Shown one piece after another: positions 8,427 to 16,993 of a stretch of 49,116 nucleotides of DNA. This stretch comes from Actinomycetes bacterium (GTDB lineage Bacteria; Actinomycetota; Acidimicrobiia; Acidimicrobiales; Bog-793). Made by a program: the position numbers and the translations under genes. Within the stretch, counting starts at the first letter, position 1; each line of letters starts with the position of its first letter. Below the pieces are notes generated by a model. The model did not search any database and was not told where the DNA came from. It worked only from the letters and a program-made list of their open reading frames with translations. The DNA lies in NCBI GenBank assembly GCA_021809425.1, contig JAKBAA010000016.1, forward strand, positions 1-49,116, in the 5' to 3' direction.

Positions 8427-8473
8427 GGATTTCCCCTATTGGCGTAGTGGAAATCCCGGCCAGGGCCTAACAT
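8427..8473 (+). promoter_or_regulatory. suf promoter with GGATTTCC/GGAAATCC inverted repeat
   Basis: GGATTTCC (8427-8434) and GGAAATCC (8449-8456) form an 8-bp inverted repeat with a 14-nt spacer. It is followed after 11 nt by TAACAT (8468-8473), a -10 box placed 7 nt before the ATG at 8481. The half-site and the TAACAT also occur upstream of cysD. An operator for a sulfur- or Fe-S-responsive regulator is the natural reading; Rrf2-family (IscR/CymR-like) and SufR regulators are known for such operons, but no regulator gene is present here. Confidence 0.55.
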
Positions 8474-8480
8474 GGCGGCG

Positions 8481-9244
<764 letters not shown>

Positions 9245-9248
<4 letters not shown>

Positions 9249-10492
9249 CGACCACCGAGCCGTTGGACCCGGCCAAGCTGCGGGCCGACTTCCCCCTGCT
9301 CGACGGCACCCGGTGCGGTCGCCCGCTCGTCTACCTCGACTCGGCGGCCTCCGCCCAACGGCCACGGGCCGTCCTCGAGGCGATGGACGAGTACTACGCC
9401 ACGACCCACGCCAACGTGCACCGGGGCGTCTACCGCCTCGCCGAGGAGGCCACCCGCCGCTTCGAGGAGGCAAGGGCGCGGGTCGGCCGGCTCGTCAACG
9501 CCCCCGAACCGGGCCGCGAGATCGTCTTCACCAAGAACGCCACCGAGGCCATCAACCTCGTCGCCTACGCCTGGGGGCGGCACGAGCTGCGCCGTGGCGA
9601 CGTGGTCGTGCTCACCGAGATCGAGCACCACGCCAACCTCGTGCCGTGGCTCATGCTGGCCGAGGAGCGGGGCATCGAGCTGCGCTACCTGCCGCTCGGC
9701 GCCGACTTCCGCCTCGACCTCGGCGAGCTCGAGCGCACCGTCGACGGGGCCCGGCTCGTCGGGGTGACGCTGGCGTCGAACGTCCTCGGCACGGTGGTCG
9801 ACGTGGCACCGATCGTCCAGGCGGCGCACCGTGCCGGCGCCCTCGTCTTGGGCGACGGTGCCCAGCTCGTCCCGCACCGCCCGGTCGACGTCCAGGCCCT
9901 CGGGATCGACCTGCTGGCGTTCACCGGTCACAAGATGCTCGGGCCGACGGGCATCGGGGCGCTGTGGGCCCGGGCCGACCTGCTCGAGGCGATGCCGCCC
10001 TTCCTCGGTGGCGGCGAGATGATCCGGGACGTCCGCCTCGACGGGTTCACGCCGACCGACATCCCGTGGCGCTTCGAGGCCGGTACCCCACCCATCGCCG
10101 AGGCGATCGGGCTGGCCGCCGCCATCGACTACCTCGAGCAGGTCGGGCTGGAGCGCATCCACCAGCACGAGGCCCGCCTGACCGCCTACGCCGTCGAGCG
10201 CCTCGAGGAGCGCTACGGGGACGACCTGCGCATCTTCGGCCCGCGCCCCGACCCGGAGTGGCGCGGCGGGGTCATCTCGTTCGCCTTCGGCGACATCCAC
10301 CCCCACGACGTCGCCCAGGTCCTCGACGAGCACGGCATCTGCGTGCGCGCCGGCCACCACTGCGCCAAGCCGCTCATGCGCTGCCTCGGCGTCGGGGCGA
10401 CGACACGAGCCTCGCTCTACCTGTACAACGACGAGCACGACGTCGACCGGCTCGTCGACGCCCTCGAGTCCGTCCGCGACCTGTTCGTCTGA
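9245..10492 (+). CDS. sufS: Cysteine desulfurase SufS
   Basis: PLP enzyme that removes sulfur from L-cysteine as a persulfide on its own Cys and hands it to SufU. The 415-residue product shows the PLP lysine K230 in FTGHKMLGPTGIGALW and the catalytic C373 in CVRAGHHCAKPLM, the RxGHHCA signature of type II (SufS/CsdA) desulfurases. Early segments YLDSAASAQRP and TKNATEAINLVA are also typical. The ATG at 9245 overlaps the sufC TGA, so translation is coupled. The gap to sufU is 26 bp. Confidence 0.96.
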
Positions 10493-10518
10493 GCACGGAC
10501 GCCGGGAGGAGCCGCGCC

Positions 10519-11019
10519 ATGGCAGGACTGGAAGACCTCTACCGGGAGATCATCCTCGACCACTACCGCTCGCCCCGTAACCGCGGCGAGCTGCCCACCC
10601 CTCCGGCACACCGCGTGGAGGGGTTCAACCCGCTCTGTGGCGACGAGGTGGTCCTCTACCTGGAGGTGGCCGACGGCGTCGTGCGCGACCTGCGCGTCGC
10701 CGGCCAGGGCTGCTCGATCAGCCAGTCGTCGGCCTCGATGATGTCGGCGGCCGTCAAGGGCCGGCCGGTGGGCGAGGCGCGCCGCCTCGTGCGGTCGTTC
10801 AAGGCGATGATGTCCGTCCATGAGGTCTCCCTCGGCGAGGACGGCAGCCCCTCGGACGACGGCCCCGGAGACGCCCTCGACCCGTCGACCCTCGGCGAGC
10901 TCGCCGCCCTTCAAGGCGTCGTCAAGTTCCCCGTAAGGATCAAGTGCGCGACGCTGTCGTGGAACACGCTCAGCCAGGGCCTCGACGAGATCGAGCAAGG
11001 CGACCCGGTCGGCTCCTGA
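10519..11019 (+). CDS. sufU: SufU-type sulfur acceptor / Fe-S assembly protein
   Basis: Zinc-bound sulfurtransferase that accepts persulfide sulfur from SufS (Firmicutes/Actinobacteria type; IscU-like fold). The 166-residue product has the three conserved cysteines C40 (NPLCGDEV), C65 (GQGCSISQSSASMM) and C143 (IKCATLSW), plus the insertion after the second Cys that separates SufU from IscU. The start is ATG 10519 with GGGAGGA 10 nt upstream. It is last in sufC-sufS-sufU. No sufT or SufR-like regulator follows. Confidence 0.94.
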   Translation: MAGLEDLYREIILDHYRSPRNRGELPTPPAHRVEGFNPLCGDEVVLYLEVADGVVRDLRVAGQGCSISQSSASMMSAAVKGRPVGEARRLVRSFKAMMSVHEVSLGEDGSPSDDGPGDALDPSTLGELAALQGVVKFPVRIKCATLSWNTLSQGLDEIEQGDPVGS

Positions 11020-11044
11020 CCCTCCGGCCGCCCGCCGGGGCGGC

Positions 11045-14000
11045 ATGAGGCGCATGCGGCGGTCGACGGCCGGGCGACCCGCTGACGGCGACGGGTTCGG
11101 CCTGGACGAGGCAGGACGTGACGGCCAGGTCGGCCTCGGCCGGGTGCAGGCCGCCGTCGGGCTGGCCTGCTGCCTCTCCCTCGTGGCGGCCGGGGCCGCC
11201 TTCGCCCTGACCGGCGCACCCGCGACGGCGCGGCGGCCGCAGCTGTTCGGCGGCACCCTCGTCCTCGACGACACCCGCGGCCCGGTCGTGCTCGACCTCG
11301 CCACCGGTGAGCCCACGCTGCGCCTGCAGGGCGTCGCCGGCGACGTCGGCGCCGCCGGTCCCTCGCAGGTCAGCGCCACGGCGCTGGCCGGCGGGACGCT
11401 CCTCCTGGACGTCGCCACCGGCAGCTTCAACTACCTCGACGAGAGCAGCCTCGTGGCCAAGCCCACCGGCGGCGGCGTGTCGCTGCCGAAGGCGCCCGGC
11501 ACGCTGCGGGCGACCGCCGTCCCCGCCGGGGCCGGCGCCTACGTCGTCAGGTACCGCCGTCACGGCACCGACGTGGCCCTCGTCAACCCTGCCACCGTCG
11601 CCCGGGCAGCCACCGTCGCTGTGGCACGCACCCCGGTGGCGGGCGGCGGGCGCCACCGGGCGACCCTCGGCCTGACCGTCCCGCTGCCCGGCGCGGCGCG
11701 CCTCGCCGCCCGCCTGCTCGAGCATCCGGGCGCCGCCATCGCCGCCGGTGGCAACCTGTGGAGCCTCGCCCGCACCCCGAGGGGCACCCAGCTGCTGGAG
11801 CTGGTCCCGACGGCCGGCTCGACCCTGCGCCTGCACGTCCGCGGCGGGGCCTCGCCGGCCGGGGGGCTCGCCACTGCCGGGGTGCCCGGGGGGACCGCCG
11901 TCGGCCTGGCCGAGCCCGGCGAGGCCGAGCTGTTCTCGCCGTCGCCGACCGGCCTCGTCGTGCGCCACGTCACCCTGCCGGGCACGGCATCGGCGCGCAC
12001 CGTCGTCCCGGTCGGCGGTGCCACCGGAGGGTCGGCCGTCCTCTGGTACGTGTTCCAGGGCGGCGGTCCCTCCCGCCTCGTCGGCGTCGAGGCGGCGACC
12101 GCCCAGGTGGTCGTCGACCGGTCCATCGTGGGCCTGCCACCCGGCCGGGTCGTCCAGCCGACCCTCGACGGCGGCCGCCTGTTCGCCCTCGTCGACGACG
12201 GCACCCGCCAGCCCCCGCTGGTCGTCGTCGACCCGGCGACCGCCCGCGCCCGCCCCCTGCCCGGGGCGCCTCGCTACCCGCTCGCCTCGCCTTCCGAGGC
12301 GCCCACGTTCGCCCACCCCCAGATCCTGGCCGACGGTCCCCGCGTGGTCGTGAACAACCCGGACAGCCTCCTCGCCGTGGTCGTGTTCACCGGGGCCGGC
12401 CGGGCCCACGTCGTCGACAAGCGCCTGGCCGCCCTCGTCGACCCGTCGGCGCCGCCGGCCGCCCTCGTGCTGCGCCCGGTGGTCACCCACCACCCGCCCG
12501 CCCACCGCCGACGTCGGCGCACCCCACCGAGCCGCCACCTGCGGACGACCGTCCCGACGACCACCCTGGCGCCCCTGCCGCCCAGCGCTCCGGTCGTGCC
12601 GAGCCGCGTCGACGTCCAGCTGAGCTGTGCCAACACCCGCCAGCAGCCCCGCGCCCCCGAGCTCCTGCCTGCCGTCCCCGGGACGACGACCGCCACGGTG
12701 TCCTGGTCGTACCAGCTGCTCACCAGGGAGGACTGCGCCCCCACCTCGTACGTCGTACGCGTCCAGCCCGCCCCGGGCACGCCGGCCCCGGCCCGTACCA
12801 GCTACCTCGTCCAGGGCGGGACGACCGCCGAGCTGACCGGCCTGCGACCGAGCTCGTCCTACACGGTCGTCGTCACCGCCTACCTCGGCGCCCAGTCGAC
12901 GCCGTCGCCGCCCGAGATCCTCACCACCGAGGCCACCGGACCCGACGCCCCGACAGCGGTGGCGTCCACCGCGAACGGCACCACCGGGTGGGACGTCAGG
13001 TGGCACGCCTGCGGTGGCGCCGCCTGCATCAGCCCCGACCCGGTCGCCACGTTCGTCGTGCGGCCGGTCTCGTGCGGCGGCACCTACCTCGGCACCCCGC
13101 CACCGCTCACCGTCCCGGCCGGCTACGACGGTGCGACCTACCCGTTCTCCCTCGACCCGGCGCTGGTCGGCGCCGACGTCCACTTCCGTGTCCAGGCGAT
13201 CGGGGCGGACGGCCTCGTCAGCGACGTCGCCACCGGCGGGGCCTGCACCACCGGCTGGCGGCCGGCGACGCCCCAGCTCGTCCAGCTCGACGCCGGTGGC
13301 CGCCCGGCGCCCGGCGGCACGCTCACGGCGACCCTGTCGCTCGCCCTCGCCGCCCCGCCCGACGAGGCGCTCGGGTCGCCCGATCCGGCCTTCGTCTACT
13401 CGGTCGGCGGCCGCCAGGTCGGGCCGACGACCGCCACCGAGGTCCAGCTGACCGGCCTCCCGGCCGGCGTCACCGCCCCGACGTCGGTCACCATCGTCCC
13501 CGCCGGCCATCCCGGAGCGGCCGTCACCATCGACGGGCCGCCCCTCACCGTCACCGTGCCGTGGCCGCCGATCCGCCTGCGGGCGAGCGAGGCCGCCGAG
13601 CCGGCCGACCCCAACCTCGGGAACGTCACGGTCACCGCCCCCGGCGCCTTCGCCGACCTGCCCGCCGGCGCCGGGGTCACCATGAGCGGCGAGGTGGTGT
13701 GCGGGTCGACCGCCACCACCTTCGCCGGCGTCCCCCTCACCCGTTCCCGCCGGGTCGGCGGCGGCACCGCCACCGTCGGCCCGCTCGACCTGACAGCGAA
13801 CGGCGGTGCCTGTGCGCTCCGCCAGGTCCGCCTCTCGGAGGTCGCCACGAACGTCCACGGCGGCCCCTCGCCCGCCGTCACGGCGCCGCTCGAGGTGAAC
13901 GGGGCGACCGAGCCGGGACCGTCCGACCTCACCGCCCGATGGGTGCCCACCCCGTCCGCCTGGACCCCCGGCCTCGGCGGCGTCGCCCTCGAGATCACCG

Positions 14001-14656
14001 GCACGGCGCCGCCGGCCCTCGGCGCCCGCTGGTCCGTCACCTCGGTCACCCTTGCCGCCGACGGCCAGCGCTGCTCGCTCCCCGGCCTGCCCCGTGACGT
14101 CGGCGGCGGCACGTTCTCCACCCTCGTCGACACGTCGGCCTGCCTCGCCGGAACGCCCGGCGGCACCACCATCACCGCGACAGCCCGCGTCCAGTGGCTC
14201 TACCTTGGCGCCCTCCAGCAGCTCGACGTTGCCGCCCCGCTGGCCACCGTCCCGGCCACCCCGGCGGCGACGACCGGCGGCACGACCGGCGGCGCGAGCG
14301 GCACCCCGCCGACGACGAGCACGCCCGCGGCGACCATCCCGAACTCGCCGCCGCCGCCGACGGCCACCGGGACCCCTCCGGCCACCACCACGACGGCGCC
14401 CGTTCCGACCACCACCGTGGCCGGCACCACGACCACCACGACCACCACGCCGCCCTCCACCACGACGACCACCACGGCGTCGACCACCACGACCACCACT
14501 GCGTCGACCACCACCACGACGACCGTCCCGACGACCACCACCACGACGACCACCGTCCCGACCACCACGACCACCACTGCGTCGACCACCACCACGACGA
14601 CCGTCCCGACCACCACCACCACGACCGTCCCGACGACCACCACGCTGGCGGGCTGA
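11045..14656 (+). CDS. Large membrane-anchored protein with fibronectin-III-like repeats and Thr-rich tail
   Basis: This 1203-residue protein has one N-terminal membrane segment (about residues 35-59, VGLACCLSLVAAGAAFAL). Residues ~60-480 are beta-rich and repetitive (LVLDDTRG, LLLDVATG and LVVVDPAT units, propeller-like), and a Pro/Arg/Thr linker follows. Two FN3-like modules lie at ~539-740 (ATVSWSYQL, TSYVVRVQPAPG, LRPSSSYTVVVTAYLG), then further Ig/FN3-like modules to ~1100. The last ~90 residues are nearly pure Thr in octads of T6-AS or T6-VP. There is no second membrane segment, so most of it should lie outside the cell, anchored at the N-terminus. Similar proteins accompany MoxR/DUF58/transglutaminase and FtsK-WXG100 genes in other actinobacteria (family knowledge). 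Role unknown; scaffold or adhesin is a guess. A second ATG lies at 11054. Confidence 0.75.
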   Translation: MRRMRRSTAGRPADGDGFGLDEAGRDGQVGLGRVQAAVGLACCLSLVAAGAAFALTGAPATARRPQLFGGTLVLDDTRGPVVLDLATGEPTLRLQGVAGDVGAAGPSQVSATALAGGTLLLDVATGSFNYLDESSLVAKPTGGGVSLPKAPGTLRATAVPAGAGAYVVRYRRHGTDVALVNPATVARAATVAVARTPVAGGGRHRATLGLTVPLPGAARLAARLLEHPGAAIAAGGNLWSLARTPRGTQLLELVPTAGSTLRLHVRGGASPAGGLATAGVPGGTAVGLAEPGEAELFSPSPTGLVVRHVTLPGTASARTVVPVGGATGGSAVLWYVFQGGGPSRLVGVEAATAQVVVDRSIVGLPPGRVVQPTLDGGRLFALVDDGTRQPPLVVVDPATARARPLPGAPRYPLASPSEAPTFAHPQILADGPRVVVNNPDSLLAVVVFTGAGRAHVVDKRLAALVDPSAPPAALVLRPVVTHHPPAHRRRRRTPPSRHLRTTVPTTTLAPLPPSAPVVPSRVDVQLSCANTRQQPRAPELLPAVPGTTTATVSWSYQLLTREDCAPTSYVVRVQPAPGTPAPARTSYLVQGGTTAELTGLRPSSSYTVVVTAYLGAQSTPSPPEILTTEATGPDAPTAVASTANGTTGWDVRWHACGGAACISPDPVATFVVRPVSCGGTYLGTPPPLTVPAGYDGATYPFSLDPALVGADVHFRVQAIGADGLVSDVATGGACTTGWRPATPQLVQLDAGGRPAPGGTLTATLSLALAAPPDEALGSPDPAFVYSVGGRQVGPTTATEVQLTGLPAGVTAPTSVTIVPAGHPGAAVTIDGPPLTVTVPWPPIRLRASEAAEPADPNLGNVTVTAPGAFADLPAGAGVTMSGEVVCGSTATTFAGVPLTRSRRVGGGTATVGPLDLTANGGACALRQVRLSEVATNVHGGPSPAVTAPLEVNGATEPGPSDLTARWVPTPSAWTPGLGGVALEITGTAPPALGARWSVTSVTLAADGQRCSLPGLPRDVGGGTFSTLVDTSACLAGTPGGTTITATARVQWLYLGALQQLDVAAPLATVPATPAATTGGTTGGASGTPPTTSTPAATIPNSPPPPTATGTPPATTTTAPVPTTTVAGTTTTTTTTPPSTTTTTTASTTTTTTASTTTTTTVPTTTTTTTTVPTTTTTTASTTTTTTVPTTTTTTVPTTTTLAG
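14425..14650 (+). repeat. In-frame 24-bp repeats encoding T6-AS / T6-VP
   Basis: Irregular alternation of ACC and ACG codons broken every eight codons by GCGTCG (Ala-Ser) or GTCCCG (Val-Pro). It encodes the Thr-rich tail of the preceding protein. Repeat number is likely to vary between strains, and the tail is a plausible O-glycosylation substrate. Confidence 0.8.
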
Positions 14657-14691
14657 CCGCCGCCTCCGGCCGTGCCACCCCGCCGCTCCCC

Positions 14692-14775
14692 GCGCCCGGC
14701 CTCCCCGCGCCCGGCCTCCCTGCGCCCGGCCTCCCCGCCCCCGGCCTCCCCGCGCCCGGCCTCCCCGCGCCCGGC
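14692..14775 (+). repeat. 15-bp tandem repeat, about 5.6 copies, non-coding
   Basis: Unit GCGCCCGGCCTCCCC, repeated from 14692 to 14775 with single-base variants. It lies in the 215-bp gap between the FN3-like gene and the MoxR gene, after the stop codon. It would read (LPAPG)n in another frame, but that frame has no start of its own. Apart from the SD before the next gene, I see nothing else in the gap. Confidence 0.8.
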
Positions 14776-14871
14776 GGGCACGCTGCGCGGCGCCTCAGGC
14801 ACCATGCGTGGCGCCCGGGCGGGGCGGCCGGCTAGACAGGGGGCTCGCGTAGCAGGTGAGGAAGGGTAGCG

Positions 14872-15849
14872 ATGACCACGCCGCTGACCCGTGACGACGA
14901 GGCGCTCGACTTCGCCCGGCGCTTCGACCGGTTGACGGGGAACATCGGGCGGGTGATCCAGGGCAAGGAGGACGTCGTCCGCAAGGCGATCGTCTGCCTG
15001 CTCGCCGAGGGCCACCTGCTCATCGAGGACGTGCCGGGCACCGGCAAGACGACGCTCGCCCGCGCCCTGGCCGCCTCGCTCGACCTCACCTGGAACCGCA
15101 TCCAGTTCACCCCCGACCTCCTCCCCTCCGACGTGACGGGGGTGTCGGTGTTCAACCAGGCCACCACCCAGTTCGAGTTCCGGCCCGGCGCCGTGTTCGC
15201 CAACGTGGTGATCGGCGACGAGATCAACCGGGCCTCCCCGAAGACCCAGAGCGCCCTGCTCGAGGTCATGGAGGAGCGGACGGTCACGACCGACGCCGTC
15301 CTGTACCCGGCGCCGCGCCCGTTCATGGTCGTGGCGACCCAGAACCCGATCGACCTCGAGGGCACCTACCAGCTGCCGGAGGCGCAGCTCGACCGGTTCC
15401 TCATGCGGCTGTCGATCGGCTATCCCGAGCCGGACGCCGAGGCCCGCGTGTTGCGGACCGAGCGGGACGGGCCGACCGTGGAGCAGCTGTCGCCGGTGCT
15501 CGGGGTGCTCGACGTGGTCGCCATGGTCGAGCACGTCCGCCGCGTGGAGGTGGCCCCGGCGATCGAGCAGTACGTGCTCGCCCTGGTCACCGCCACCCGG
15601 GAGGCCCCCGAGGTGCGCCTCGGGGTCTCCCCGCGCGGCAGCCTCGCCCTGCTGCGCGCCGCCCGGGCCCACGCTGGCGCAGCCGGGCGGCCGTACGTGA
15701 CGCCGGAGGACGTGAAGGCGGTCGCCACCGCCGTGCTCGCCCATCGCGTCCTGCTCCGGCCCGAGGCCGAGCTGCAGGGTCGCACCGGCACCGACCTCGT
15801 CGGCCGCATCCTGCAGTCCACCCCGGTCCCGCGGGTCGCGGCCCGCTAG
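14872..15849 (+). CDS. MoxR-family AAA+ ATPase
   Basis: The 325-residue product is a complete MoxR ATPase: Walker A VPGTGKTTLA (from residue 54), the MoxR insert QFTPDLLPSDVTGVSVFNQ, Walker B VVIGDEINRA (about 112-121), sensor 1 ATQNPIDLEGTYQLPEAQLD, and a C-terminal lid. MoxR proteins act as chaperone-like ATPases, usually for an adjacent DUF58 or von Willebrand A protein, exactly the arrangement here. The start is ATG 14872 with GAGGAAGG upstream. The next gene begins 7 bp after the stop, so the two are probably co-transcribed. Confidence 0.93.
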   Translation: MTTPLTRDDEALDFARRFDRLTGNIGRVIQGKEDVVRKAIVCLLAEGHLLIEDVPGTGKTTLARALAASLDLTWNRIQFTPDLLPSDVTGVSVFNQATTQFEFRPGAVFANVVIGDEINRASPKTQSALLEVMEERTVTTDAVLYPAPRPFMVVATQNPIDLEGTYQLPEAQLDRFLMRLSIGYPEPDAEARVLRTERDGPTVEQLSPVLGVLDVVAMVEHVRRVEVAPAIEQYVLALVTATREAPEVRLGVSPRGSLALLRAARAHAGAAGRPYVTPEDVKAVATAVLAHRVLLRPEAELQGRTGTDLVGRILQSTPVPRVAAR

Positions 15850-15856
15850 GGCCACC

Positions 15857-16993
15857 GTGACACCGACGGGCGCCGGTGCCCTGCTCACCGGGGTCGCCTG
15901 CACCGTCGCCGGGCTCGCCCTCGGCTCGTCCGCCCTCGCAGCGCTCGGCGTGGCCGCGCTCGTGCTGGTGCTCGCCGCGCTCGCCTCGGTGCGCCGGCCG
16001 GCCAAGGTGTCCATCGACCGGCACGTCCAGCCCGCCCGCGTCGTGCGCGGCACGCCGGCGATCGCCTACGTCCACCTCGTCAACCACGGCCGGTCCGAGG
16101 CGCCACGCGCCGTCGCCCACCAGCGGTTCGGCACCGGCTCGGTCCGCCTCGAGCTGCCCCGGCTGGCCGGCGGCGAGGCAGGGGTGCGCACCTACCGCCT
16201 GCCCACCGACCGCCGAGGCAGCTTCGAGCTCCCGCCGCTCGAGGTGGTCCGGACGGACCCGTTCCTGCTGGCCCGTTCCCGCCGACGCCACGGGGCAACC
16301 GAGCGACTGCTCGTCTATCCCCGCCTCCTCCCGCTCCGCCCGTTGCGCAGCGGCCACCAGCGCACCCTCGAGGGCCCCGATGCCGACACCGCCGACGAGG
16401 GGACCATCACGTTCCACGCCGTGCGTGACTACACGACCGGCGACGACCTGCGGATGATCCACTGGCGCTCGACCGCCCGCGCCGGTCGGCTGATGGTGCG
16501 CCACAACGTCGACACGGCCGAGCCGCTCACCATCTGCCTGCTCGACCTGCGGCCCACCGGGTACTCGGCGGCCACGTTCGAGGTGGCCGTCGAGATGGCG
16601 GCCTCGGCGGTGGTCGCCGCCGCCGCCGGCCGCACGCCCGTCGAGCTGCGCGCCACCGACGGCACCCGCCTCGGCGGTCCGGACCGCCACGACCCGCAGG
16701 CCCTCGTCGACCACCTCGCCGCCGTCGGGCCCGCCCCGGGCGGGACGCTCAACGAGCAGCTCCGGCTCCTCCGCCGCCAGCGCGCCGGGACGGCGCTCGT
16801 CGTCGTCACCGGAGTGCTCGACGAGGACGACCTGCCGATCGCCGCCGCCCTGCGCCGACGGTTCCAGCGCCTCGTCGTCGTCTCCGTCGACCCGAACGCC
16901 TCGGCCCGCCCTCCCTACCCGGGGGTGCACGTGCTCTGCGGAGCCACCGGCGACGAGCTCGCCGGCCTGTGGAACCTGGAGGCGGCGCGCTGA
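15857..16993 (+). CDS. DUF58 membrane protein
   Basis: The 378-residue product has two hydrophobic stretches in the first ~45 residues (GVACTVAGLALGSSALAALG, then VAALVLVLAALAS), followed by a cytosolic beta-sandwich. The DUF58 signature is near residue 200: VRDYTTGDDLRMIHWRSTAR then MVRHNVDTAEPLTICLLDL. The C-terminal half resembles a von Willebrand A domain with a reduced MIDAS. Members work with MoxR ATPases and TgpA-like proteins. The start is GTG 15857, 7 bp after the MoxR stop. Its end carries a GGAGG that can serve as SD for the next gene. Molecular role unknown. Confidence 0.88.
   Translation: MTPTGAGALLTGVACTVAGLALGSSALAALGVAALVLVLAALASVRRPAKVSIDRHVQPARVVRGTPAIAYVHLVNHGRSEAPRAVAHQRFGTGSVRLELPRLAGGEAGVRTYRLPTDRRGSFELPPLEVVRTDPFLLARSRRRHGATERLLVYPRLLPLRPLRSGHQRTLEGPDADTADEGTITFHAVRDYTTGDDLRMIHWRSTARAGRLMVRHNVDTAEPLTICLLDLRPTGYSAATFEVAVEMAASAVVAAAAGRTPVELRATDGTRLGGPDRHDPQALVDHLAAVGPAPGGTLNEQLRLLRRQRAGTALVVVTGVLDEDDLPIAAALRRRFQRLVVVSVDPNASARPPYPGVHVLCGATGDELAGLWNLEAAR

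Noticed and set aside
14692-14775. CRISPR-like array
   Set aside because: The 15-bp units are directly adjacent with no spacers, and no cas genes are present.
14194-14835. His/Asp-rich frame followed by (LPAPG)n over the Thr-tail repeats
   Set aside because: It is a shadow of the ACC/ACG repeats in another frame plus the non-coding 15-bp repeat; it has no start signal and overlaps a well-supported gene.
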